64,000 nt of DNA from Streptomyces sp. NRRL F-6492 (GTDB lineage: Bacteria > Actinomycetota > Actinomycetes > Streptomycetales > Streptomycetaceae). Where the stretch lies: positions 45,563-109,562 of the forward strand of contig NZ_LGEG01000013.1 of the NCBI RefSeq assembly GCF_001280125.1. Reading direction: 5' to 3'. Each line of letters begins with the position of its first letter. Within the stretch, counting starts at the first letter, position 1. The position numbers and the translations under genes are program-made. The notes beneath the pieces were generated by a model. It saw only the letters and a program-made list of their open reading frames with translations. It did no database searches and was not told the origin of the DNA. Positions 1-7,029 of the stretch are shown here, in pieces.

Positions 1-380
1 TCGCGGCGGCGCTGCCACCGCTCTTCGATCCGGTTCATCATGGGGCGTCGCTGCCGGGTCTTACGGCCGCCGGCCGTCGTTCCACCCGCAGCCTGCTGCT
101 CACCCGGCTTGGGCGCCTTGCGCCAGCCGGTGACCGCCAGGACCGCGCAGCCCAGCATGACGAGGAATCCCACCACGCTGATCCAGATCTGCTGTGCGAC
201 CATTCCGGCCATGAGGAGCGCGATACCCACCAGGAAGCCGGCGACTGCCTGGTAAACCCGTCGCCGGGTGTACGTACGCAGTCCGCTTCCCTCGAGCGCT
301 GTCGCGAACTTGGGATCTTCGGCGTACAGCGCTCGCTCCATCTGCTCGAGCATTCGCTGCTCGTGCTCCGAGAGCGGCAC
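1..380 (-). CDS. DUF3040 membrane protein, 3' end cut by window
   Basis: The reading frame is open from a GTG at 380 to the window edge, so the C-terminus is missing. The protein begins VPLSEHEQRMLEQMERALYA, the diagnostic start of the DUF3040 family of small actinobacterial membrane proteins: an acidic N-terminal helix followed by two hydrophobic segments at about residues 44-64 and 66-87, then a basic tail rich in Arg. A GGAGG Shine-Dalgarno lies directly upstream of the GTG. In Mycobacterium and Streptomyces such a gene sits close to mraZ and the division/cell-wall cluster, which fits the position here. Biochemical function is unknown. Confidence 0.9.
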   Translation of the reverse strand, partial: MPLSEHEQRMLEQMERALYAEDPKFATALEGSGLRTYTRRRVYQAVAGFLVGIALLMAGMVAQQIWISVVGFLVMLGCAVLAVTGWRKAPKPGEQQAAGGTTAGGRKTRQRRPMMNRIEERWQRRR

Positions 381-652
381 GGAGTCCTCCTAGTCGTCGG
401 TCGCGGGGGCGACCGGTTTGCGGCCCTTTCAGGATAGGCAGGGAATCGCCCCCGTGAAACCCGCCCACAATGCCGAATAGCCAATCCGGGCCGCCATGCG
501 GATCGGTTGCTGAGGCGTTGATTCCCCGGGCTCCCGTCCGTCATGCCGGATGGTGTCCCCCGATCATACGGGGCCGGGGCCCGGACCGGGCGTGCTGTGG
601 CGTACTCCATGGGGCGCCGCGGTCCGAACCGCCGAACGGGTGACCTCCGGGG

Positions 653-1480
653 TCAGGCCCGCTTCTCGCCGAGCACGTGCAGCTGGGTGGCGACGGCGTG
701 GAAGGAGGGCAGCTCCGCGGCGGCCGCCTCCAGCTTGAGGAGGGCCTCGGCCGCGCCCGGCTCGGTGTCGACGAGGACGCCGGGGACGAGGTCGGCGAAG
801 ACCCGGACGCCGTGCACGGCGCCGACCTCCAGGCCGGCCCCGTCGGCCAGCTCGGCGAGCTGCTCGGCGGTGAAGCGGCGGGGCACGGGGTCGCCCGCGC
901 CCCAGCGGCCCGCCGGGTCGGTGAGCGCGTGCCGGGCCTCGGTGAAGTGCCCGGCGAGGGCGCGGGCCAGGACGGCGCCGCCGACCCCGGCGGCGAGCAG
1001 GCTGAGGCTGCCGCCGGACCGGAGCGCGGCGACCGCGTTGCGCACGCCCTCGGCGGGGTCGTCGACGTACTCCAGGACGCCGTGGCAGAGCACGGCGTCG
1101 TACCCCTCGCGCCCGACCACGTCGAAGAGGCCCCGGACGTCGCCCTGGACGCCGGTGACGAGGTCGGCGACGCCGGCCTCGGCGGCCCGGCGCTCCAGCG
1201 CGAAGAGCGCGTTGGGGCTGGGGTCGACGACGGTGACCCGGTGGCCGAGGCGGGCCACCGGCACCGCGAAGTTCCCGGAGCCGCCGCCGGTGTCGAGGAC
1301 GTCGAGACCGTCCCTCCCGGTGGCCTCGACCCGGCGGTCCAGGGCGTCCTTGAGGACGTCCCAGACGACGGCGGTGCGCAGGGAGGCGCGCGACGGGCGT
1401 GAGGTCGCCTCTCGACCGAAGGCGGGGGAAGGGTCCGGCACGGCTGTTGACTCCTCGGTGACGGGTACGGACCTCCCCAC
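653..1480 (-). CDS. Class I SAM-dependent methyltransferase
   Basis: A 275-residue protein with a Rossmann methyltransferase core. Motif I reads VLDTGGGSGNFAVPVA (about residues 61-76), followed by the acidic residue of strand 2 in VTVVDPSP and by a motif IV-like segment YDAVLCHGVLEYVDDP. The substrate cannot be told from sequence; the family includes methyltransferases of small molecules and RNA. It lies 27 bp downstream of the HEPN gene on the same strand, so the two are probably one transcript. The chosen start is GTG 1480; its Shine-Dalgarno is weak, and a later GTG near 1440 could be used instead because the first residues are not conserved-looking. No membrane segment or signal peptide. 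Confidence 0.8.
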   Translation of the reverse strand: MGRSVPVTEESTAVPDPSPAFGREATSRPSRASLRTAVVWDVLKDALDRRVEATGRDGLDVLDTGGGSGNFAVPVARLGHRVTVVDPSPNALFALERRAAEAGVADLVTGVQGDVRGLFDVVGREGYDAVLCHGVLEYVDDPAEGVRNAVAALRSGGSLSLLAAGVGGAVLARALAGHFTEARHALTDPAGRWGAGDPVPRRFTAEQLAELADGAGLEVGAVHGVRVFADLVPGVLVDTEPGAAEALLKLEAAAAELPSFHAVATQLHVLGEKRA

Positions 1481-1507
1481 CCTATGGCCTCGGCCCCGCC
1501 TCTCGGA

Positions 1508-2026
1508 TCATCCTCCCTCGTCGTCGCCCCCGGGGCTGCGGGGCAGCACCGGCTGGAGGGCGAGCAGCCGCTCGACCAGGCGCGAGAAGTACTCGGCGTC
1601 CCTGAGGAGGTCGTCGGCCTCCCTCGGGGTGGCCGCGCTCGTGATGCCCGCCTCGGCGCGGGCCCGGCGCGGCGCGCCGGCGGCGAAGTGGGCGCTCCAC
1701 TCGGTCAGCTCGGGCGCCAGCTCGGCGAGGAGCTCCCAGGCGGTCCGTATCGGCTCCCGGCGGCGGGGGGCGGGGTCGGGCGTGCCCCGGGCGGCGAGCA
1801 CCGCGGCGGCGGCGCGCAGGGCGGCGAGGTGGGCGGTGGCGTACCGCTCGTGGGGGCGGTCGAGGGCGGCGGCCTCGGCGAGTCCGGCCCGGGACTTGGC
1901 GAGGAGGTCGAGGGCGGCGGGCGGGGCGGCGGTGCGGCGGGAGACGGGGTGGATGTCGGACGCGGGTCCGGAGTGCGCGGGGACCGGGTGGCGCCGGGGT
2001 GCGGCTGCTGCGGATGGACGTGCCAT
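1508..2026 (-). CDS. SAV_6107-family HEPN domain protein
   Basis: A 172-residue, all-helical, Ala/Arg-rich protein that I recognise as the SAV_6107-like HEPN family found across actinobacteria. It carries RYATAH at residues 61-66, which fits the R-x4-6-H motif forming the RNase active site of catalytic HEPN proteins. An AGGAGG Shine-Dalgarno stands seven bases before ATG 2026. The gene precedes the methyltransferase at 653-1480 in an apparent operon and is divergent from the ABC/Pip cassette. The family lies in a conserved chromosomal place, so a housekeeping RNA-related role is as likely as a toxin role. There is no adjacent MNT antitoxin gene. Family call fairly firm; activity is inference. 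Confidence 0.7.
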   Translation of the reverse strand: MARPSAAAAPRRHPVPAHSGPASDIHPVSRRTAAPPAALDLLAKSRAGLAEAAALDRPHERYATAHLAALRAAAAVLAARGTPDPAPRRREPIRTAWELLAELAPELTEWSAHFAAGAPRRARAEAGITSAATPREADDLLRDAEYFSRLVERLLALQPVLPRSPGGDDEGG

Positions 2027-2143
2027 GACGAAGCCTCCTGTCGTCGCGTGACGGCGCTGTGGCCGTATGTGTCCATCGTGCCCACTCCCACTGACAATCA
2101 GTACTGACCTGCGGTTTTGCGAAGGACTCGATGCGGGGGTAAC

Positions 2144-2169
2144 TTTTGGACTGACTGGTCAGTTCAAAA
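2144..2169. promoter_or_regulatory. TetR-type palindromic operator
   Basis: A 26-bp imperfect palindrome, half-sites TTTTGGACTGAC and its mirror GGTCAGTTCAAAA, identical at 22 of 26 positions to its reverse complement. Its ACTGAC..GTCAGT core is typical of TetR-family operators. It ends 22 bp before the GTG of the ABC gene and most likely binds the TetR regulator encoded at 5344-5952. Confidence 0.75.
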
Positions 2170-2191
2170 ATGGGGAGTGGGGGGTGAGTCC

Positions 2192-3241
2192 GTGGGCGCG
2201 GAAGCCGAGGAACAGCCGCACGGCGCCGCCGTCGTGGTGGACGGCTTCGGACTGAGGGGGCCGCGGGGCTGGGCCTTCCGGAAGGTGTCCTTCCGGGCGG
2301 AGCCGGGCACGCTGGTGGCGATCGAGGGGCCGTCGGGCTCGGGCCGCACCTGTCTGCTGCTCGCGCTCACCGGCCGGATGAGGGCCAAGGAGGGGCACGC
2401 CGAGATCGGCGGCCTCCCGCTGCCCCGGAAGATGGCCGCGGTGCGCCGGATCAGCGCGCTGGGCCAGGTCCCGGGCGTCAACGAGCTCGATCCCGCCCTC
2501 ACGGTCGCGGAGCACCTGCGCGAGCGGGCGCTGCTCCAGCACCGCTTCGACGGTTCCGTACGGGCGCTGCTGCGGCGCCCCGGCACGCGGGCGGCGGAGG
2601 CGCGGGCCCGGATCGAGGAGGCCGTGGCGGCCGCGGGGCTCGACCTCGACGCCCTGCCGAAGGGCGGACGGACCTCCGTACGGGATCTGGAGCGGCTCGA
2701 AGCGCTGCGCCTGTCGATCGCCCTCGCCCTGATCGGGCGCCCCCGGCTGCTCGCCGTGGACGACACGGACATGAAGCTCTCGGACGCGGCCCGGACCGAG
2801 GTCTGGGCGCTCCTGCGCTCCCTGACCGCGGCCGGGACGACCGTCCTCGCCGTCTGCAGCGAGGCTCCGGAGGACGCCCTGCGGATCACCACGCTCGCCC
2901 CGGAGGACCCGGTGGAGGAGCCGACGGCGGACCCGGCGGCCGCCGGGACGCCCGGAGCCCCCGCGGAGGCCACCGGCGAGAGGACCACCGGCACCGGCAG
3001 CACCGACGCGGAGGCCGCCGACACGGAGGAGCCCCGCGCGAAGGCCGCCGAAACGAAGGCCGACACGAAGGCCGACACGAAGAAGGCCCGTACGAAGGCC
3101 ACCGGCGCGGACGGCGCGAAGGCGGACGGCACCGGAGCGGACGGCACCGGGACCGACGGCACCGACACCGGCGCGGGCACCACCGCGTCCACGACCGAGG
3201 AGGGGGCGGCCGATGCGCTCGCCGAAACTGGCCGCTCTTGA
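2192..3241 (+). CDS. Degenerate ABC-type ATP-binding protein with long Ala/Lys/Thr tail
   Basis: A 349-residue protein whose first ~220 residues follow the ABC ATPase fold, with a Walker A-like GPSGSGRTC at residues 46-54. Three key features deviate: the P-loop Lys is Arg, there is no LSGGQ signature (the region reads SVRDLERLEALRLSIAL), and the Walker B end is LLAVDDTD rather than DE. The last ~110 residues are a low-complexity tail with repeats such as ADTKADTKKARTK and GADGTGTDGTD. GTG 2192 is chosen because a GGGGAGTGGGGGG purine run precedes it. The gene overlaps the Pip permease start by 29 bp, indicating coupling. It is probably the cytosolic partner of that permease. Whether it hydrolyses ATP is doubtful. 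Confidence 0.75.
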   Translation: MGAEAEEQPHGAAVVVDGFGLRGPRGWAFRKVSFRAEPGTLVAIEGPSGSGRTCLLLALTGRMRAKEGHAEIGGLPLPRKMAAVRRISALGQVPGVNELDPALTVAEHLRERALLQHRFDGSVRALLRRPGTRAAEARARIEEAVAAAGLDLDALPKGGRTSVRDLERLEALRLSIALALIGRPRLLAVDDTDMKLSDAARTEVWALLRSLTAAGTTVLAVCSEAPEDALRITTLAPEDPVEEPTADPAAAGTPGAPAEATGERTTGTGSTDAEAADTEEPRAKAAETKADTKADTKKARTKATGADGAKADGTGADGTGTDGTDTGAGTTASTTEEGAADALAETGRS

Positions 3242-5300
3242 GCTGAGGCGCTTCGGCAGGGGCAAGCTGCCGCGCGCCGCGCTCGTCGCGGTCCTGCTGC
3301 TGCCGCTGCTGTACGGCGCCCTGTACCTGTACTCGTTCTGGGACCCGTACGGCAGGCTCGACAAGATCCCCGTCGCCCTCGTCAACGAGGACCGGGGCGC
3401 CACCGCCGACGGCAAGGAGATCAACGCCGGCGACGACATCACGAAGGGGCTCCTGGAGAGCGAGACCTTCGCGTGGCACCGGGTGAGCGACGAGGAGGCG
3501 CGCAGGGGCGTCGAGGACGGGACGTACTACCTGTCCCTGACCATGCCCGGCGACTTCAGCACCCGCATCGCCTCCAGCTCCGGCGACTCGCCCGAGACCG
3601 GCGCCCTGCGGGTGCGGACCAACGACGCGAACAACTACATCGTCGGGCAGATCTCCCGGACGGTCTTCTCCGAGGTGCGCACCGCGGCCTCCACCAAGTC
3701 CTCGCGCACCTTCCTCGACAAGATCTTCATCTCCTTCTCCGACATCCACGACGCCACCGAGAAGGCCGCCAAGGGCGCGGCCGACCTCAAGCAGGGCGTG
3801 GACAAGGCCAAGAAGGGCTCCAAGAGCCTGGCGGACGGCCTCGGGGACGCCAAGACCGGCAGCGGCGACCTGGCGGCGGGCATGAGGAAGCTCGACAAGG
3901 GCGCCAAGGACCTGGAGAGCGGCTCCCGCCGGGTCGCGGACGGCACGCAGACGCTCGCCGACAAGGTGAACGGCACCGCCGACAAGGTCCGCCCCTACCT
4001 GGCGAACAACGGCAGGTCGATCCGCGACACCGCCCGGCTGGCCTCCGACTCGGCCACCGCCGTCCAGCACAACCTCGACGTCCTGGTGAAGCGGGGCCCC
4101 CAGCTGCGCACCGCCGCGCACAAGGCCGACGAGGACATGGCCGCGCTGCACCGCGAGGCCTGCGTGGAGGTCCCCGAGCCCGACGCGCGGGTGTGCAAGG
4201 TCCTGAAGCGGGCCGCGGTCACCGCCGGCGACGTGGCCGTCATCGCGGACGACGTGCACGAGCTGACCAAGGACAGCAACGGCGACCTGAAGACCCTGAA
4301 CGCGCGCCTGGTCACGCTCAAGAAGCAGGCCGACGAGCTGGCCGCCCGCGCGCCGCACCTCGACGAGGACGTCGAGGGCGCCATCCGGAAGATCAACGAG
4401 CTGAACGCGGGCGCCCAGAAGGTCGCGGCGGGCGCGGCGAAACTGCACACCGGCGTCACCGAGGCGAAGACCGGCTCGGTGAACCTCGACGCCGGGGTCG
4501 GCAAGCTCAAGAAGGGCGCGGGCGACCTGGACGGCGGCCTGTTCAAGCTGGCCGACGGCTCCGGCGAGCTGGCCGGCGGGCTGCGCGACGGCGTCGCGCA
4601 GATCCCGGACTACGACCAGCAGGCCCGCGACAAGCGCACGGAGGTCATGGCCGACCCGGTGCGGCTCGCCTCCCAGTCGATGCACAAGGCGCCGAACTAC
4701 GGCACCGGTTTCGCCCCGTACTTCATCCCGCTCTCCCTCTGGGTCGGCGCGATGGTCGCGTACATGATCATCCAGCCGCTGAACCGGCGCGCGCTCGCCA
4801 CGGGCGGTTCCGCCTGGCGGATCGCGCTCGCGGGCTGGCTCCCCGTGGCGGCGATCGGCCTCCTCCAGGTCGCGGCCCTGATGTCGGTGCTGCACTGGGG
4901 CCTCGGCCTCCAGATGGCGCGGGCCGCCGGCACGGTCGGCTTCCTGGCCCTGGTCACCTGCTGCTTCACCGCGATCGTCCAGTGGTTCAACGCCCGCTTC
5001 GGCGCGGCGGGCCGGATCCTGGTGCTCGCGGCCCTGATGCTCCAGCTGACCTCGGCGGGCGGCACGTACCCCGTCCAGACCAGCCCGGCCTTCTTCAACG
5101 CGATCCACCCCTTCCTGCCGATGACGTACGTGGTGGAGTCGCTGCGCCGGCTGATCACGGGCGGCGGGCTCGAACCCGTCTGGCAGTCCTGCGCGGTCCT
5201 GACGGCGTTCACCGTGGGCGCCCTGGCCCTGACGGCCGTGTCGGCCCGCAGGCGGCAGGTCTGGACGCTGGACCGGCTCCACCCCGAACTGACCCTGTGA
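3213..5300 (+). CDS. YhgE/Pip-family membrane protein (ABC-2-like)
   Basis: A 695-residue protein with one N-terminal transmembrane helix (about residues 20-40), a long extracytoplasmic region, and about five or six helices in the last ~200 residues. That topology is characteristic of YhgE/Pip (phage infection protein) and ABC-2 permease relatives. The middle contains repeated helical units rich in Gly, Ala, Asp and Lys, such as LADGLGDAKTGSGDLAAG and KLKKGAGDLDGG, typical of the Pip repeat. ATG 3213 has GAGGAGG upstream and lies inside the preceding gene. Family members work as export or envelope proteins, some serving as phage receptors; the substrate here is unknown. The cassette is closed by a TetR gene, suggesting inducible efflux or envelope maintenance. 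Confidence 0.85.
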   Translation: MRSPKLAALELRRFGRGKLPRAALVAVLLLPLLYGALYLYSFWDPYGRLDKIPVALVNEDRGATADGKEINAGDDITKGLLESETFAWHRVSDEEARRGVEDGTYYLSLTMPGDFSTRIASSSGDSPETGALRVRTNDANNYIVGQISRTVFSEVRTAASTKSSRTFLDKIFISFSDIHDATEKAAKGAADLKQGVDKAKKGSKSLADGLGDAKTGSGDLAAGMRKLDKGAKDLESGSRRVADGTQTLADKVNGTADKVRPYLANNGRSIRDTARLASDSATAVQHNLDVLVKRGPQLRTAAHKADEDMAALHREACVEVPEPDARVCKVLKRAAVTAGDVAVIADDVHELTKDSNGDLKTLNARLVTLKKQADELAARAPHLDEDVEGAIRKINELNAGAQKVAAGAAKLHTGVTEAKTGSVNLDAGVGKLKKGAGDLDGGLFKLADGSGELAGGLRDGVAQIPDYDQQARDKRTEVMADPVRLASQSMHKAPNYGTGFAPYFIPLSLWVGAMVAYMIIQPLNRRALATGGSAWRIALAGWLPVAAIGLLQVAALMSVLHWGLGLQMARAAGTVGFLALVTCCFTAIVQWFNARFGAAGRILVLAALMLQLTSAGGTYPVQTSPAFFNAIHPFLPMTYVVESLRRLITGGGLEPVWQSCAVLTAFTVGALALTAVSARRRQVWTLDRLHPELTL

Positions 5301-5343
5301 GACAGGGCCGGTGCCACCCGTGACACCTGTGAGAATCGACCCC

Positions 5344-5952
5344 ATGGACAGCAGCAGCACCCGACGCCAGGCCACGCGCGCGAAGCTCTACGAGGCGGCC
5401 GTCACGCTCATCGCGGAGCAGGGCTTCTCCGCGACGACGGTGGACGAGATCGCCGAGCGGGCCGGCGTGGCCAAGGGCACGGTCTACTACAACTTCAAGA
5501 GCAAGACCGAGCTCTTCGAGGAGCTGCTGCGCCACGGGGTGTCGCTGCTCACCGCCTCCCTGCGCTCGGCGGCCGAGGAGACCGCCGAACGCGGCGGGAG
5601 CCGGGTCGACGCGCTGGACGCGATGATCCGGGCGGGCCTCGTCTTCATCGACCGCTACCCGGCCTTCACCCAGCTGTACGTGGCCGAGCTCTGGCGCACC
5701 AACCGGGCCTGGAACTCCACGCTCCTGGTGGTCCGCCAGCAGGCGGTCGCGGTGGTCGAGGGGGTGCTGCGCGAGGGGGTCGAGGCCGGGGAGCTGAACG
5801 AGGAGATCGACGTCCAGCTGACGGCGGCGGCGCTCGTCGGCATGGTGCTCGTGGCGGCGCTCGACTGGCAGGCCTTCCAGAGCGAGCGCTCCCTCGACGA
5901 CGTGCACGCGGCCCTCTCCCGGCTGCTGCACGGCCGGGTGGGCGGCCGCTGA
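5344..5952 (+). CDS. TetR-family transcriptional regulator
   Basis: A 202-residue regulator with a classic N-terminal TetR helix-turn-helix: AAVTLIAEQGFSATTVDEIA, then AGVAKGTVYYNFKSK within the first 60 residues, followed by a helical ligand-binding domain. It follows the Pip gene by 43 bp and probably represses the three-gene cassette through the 26-bp palindrome at 2144-2169. ATG 5344 is preferred because the TetR fold begins right after it; an in-frame GTG at 5311 would add 11 residues. Neither start has a strong Shine-Dalgarno, consistent with translation coupled to the upstream gene. The ligand is unknown. Confidence 0.9.
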   Translation: MDSSSTRRQATRAKLYEAAVTLIAEQGFSATTVDEIAERAGVAKGTVYYNFKSKTELFEELLRHGVSLLTASLRSAAEETAERGGSRVDALDAMIRAGLVFIDRYPAFTQLYVAELWRTNRAWNSTLLVVRQQAVAVVEGVLREGVEAGELNEEIDVQLTAAALVGMVLVAALDWQAFQSERSLDDVHAALSRLLHGRVGGR

Positions 5953-5968
5953 GGCCCCGTCCGCCCTT

Positions 5969-6050
5969 CACGCGCACGCGTGGACACGAACCCCCGCTTT
6001 ACAAGAGCGGTGCTTGAATCCTCCGGGAGCCACGCGCACGCGTGGACACG
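5969..6050. repeat. Two perfect 20-bp direct repeats with a MluI-like palindrome
   Basis: CACGCGCACGCGTGGACACG occurs at 5969-5988 and again at 6031-6050, identical at every base, in the 394-bp non-coding gap between tetR and the DUF4126 gene. Each copy contains the palindrome CACGCGTG. Spacing is 62 bp start to start, close to six helical turns. Paired binding sites or recombination remnants are both possible. Confidence 0.7.
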
Positions 6051-6071
6051 GAAAAGCACCCGGGCACGGAA

Positions 6072-6120
6072 AAGCCGGTGCGGCGAGGCTCGATCCCCCC
6101 GAGCCTCGCCGCACCGGCTT
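6072..6120. terminator. 21-bp perfect hairpin downstream of tetR
   Basis: Arms 6072-6092 and 6100-6120 are exactly complementary over 21 bp around a 7-base ATCCCCC loop, preceded by AAAA. There is no T-run after it on the plus strand, as is common for Streptomyces terminators. It most likely ends the ABC-Pip-tetR transcript. A second, shorter inverted repeat (GGAAGGC/GCCTTCC) follows at about 6148-6178. Confidence 0.7.
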
Positions 6121-6309
6121 CCCCGTGCGCCCCCGTACCCCCGTACCGGAAGGCGCGCCCCGTGCCCCCGTGCCTTCCGTCACCGGCAGGCGCGCGGCCC
6201 CGTTCCGCCGCCCCGTGCCGGCGGTTCCGGAGCCGCGCCCCTTCCGTGGGCTCCACTCTCTCCTCCGGGGCCCGCCGGGCCCATCCGCGCGCCTACTCAT
6301 CTCGCGCCC

Positions 6310-6339
6310 TAGGTACGCGTACTCAGTCCTGGTTACGAT
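6310..6339 (+). promoter_or_regulatory. MacR-like site and leaderless -10 before DUF4126 gene
   Basis: TAGGTACGCGTACTCA at 6310-6325 matches, as I recall it, the MacR consensus TGAGTAC-NN-GTACTCA at 12 of 14 defined positions. Nine bases downstream is a -10 hexamer TACGAT (6334-6339), and the GTG start codon follows after 7 bases, so transcription probably begins at the start codon itself. No recognisable -35 is seen, as expected for an activator-dependent promoter. Confidence 0.5.
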
Positions 6340-6346
6340 CGCGGGC

Positions 6347-6985
6347 GTGTCCGTACTCCCCCTCGTGTTCACCAGCGGCTGGGCGAGCGGGATCAACGCC
6401 TACGCGGTGGTCCTGCTGTTCGGTCTGTTCGGCGCGACCGGGCTGACCGACGAGGTGCCCGAGTCCCTGCAGCGCACCGACGTCCTCGTCGTCGCGGGCG
6501 TGCTGTTCCTGTGCGAGGCGGTGGCGGACAAGGTCCCGTACGTCGACTCGATGTGGGACTCCGTCCACACCGTGATCCGGCCGGTCGCGGGAGCCGTCGT
6601 CGGCGCCCTGCTCGCCGGGCAGGACGGGTCGCTGCCGGAGCTGGCGGCGGCCGCGGTCGGCGGTTCGACGGCCCTCCTGAGCCACTTCGTCAAGGCGGGG
6701 ACGAGGATGGCGGTCAACACCTCGCCGGAGCCGTTCTCGAACATCGGGGTGAGCCTGGCGGAGGACCTCGGGGTGGCGGCGGTCGTCACCTTCGCGATCT
6801 TCCATCCGGTGGCGGCGGCGGTCGTCGCGGGCGTCCTGCTGCTGCTCGGCCTGGCCGTGGTGGCCTTCCTCGCGCGACGGATCCGCCGCTTCCTGCGCCG
6901 CAGGTCCCGGCGACGGGAGGAGAGGCGGCTCACCGCCGGGGCGCGCACCCCTCCCCCGCCCGACGACGGGCCGCGGCGCCCCTGA
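6347..6985 (+). CDS. DUF4126 family membrane protein
   Basis: A 212-residue membrane protein beginning VSVLPLVFTSGWASGINAYA, followed by four or five hydrophobic segments and a very basic tail (RRIRRFLRRRSRRREERR) that should face the cytoplasm. The motif WASGINAY and the internal LLSHFVKAGTRMAVNTSPEPFSN are hallmarks of DUF4126, a family of unknown function. GTG 6347 is chosen because a -10 hexamer lies seven bases upstream, implying a leaderless mRNA; the frame is open further upstream but that part is the repeat-rich spacer. A possible MacR site overlaps the promoter, hinting at control by the two-component system at 28.4-30.3 kb. Stands alone before the CrtI-like gene. Confidence 0.85.
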   Translation: MSVLPLVFTSGWASGINAYAVVLLFGLFGATGLTDEVPESLQRTDVLVVAGVLFLCEAVADKVPYVDSMWDSVHTVIRPVAGAVVGALLAGQDGSLPELAAAAVGGSTALLSHFVKAGTRMAVNTSPEPFSNIGVSLAEDLGVAAVVTFAIFHPVAAAVVAGVLLLLGLAVVAFLARRIRRFLRRRSRRREERRLTAGARTPPPPDDGPRRP

Positions 6986-7029
6986 CCTCTCTCCCGGGGC
7001 CGCCGGAGGGGCCGGATAGGCTCGCCGGC

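Noticed and set aside
543..2051. Long plus-strand frame opposite the methyltransferase and HEPN genes
   Set aside because: Arg/Ser/Pro-rich, no SD and antisense to two genes with recognisable motifs; a GC-bias shadow.
2886..5375. 829-residue minus-strand frame opposite the Pip permease
   Set aside because: Composition is a mirror of the Pip gene; no domain and no start signal.
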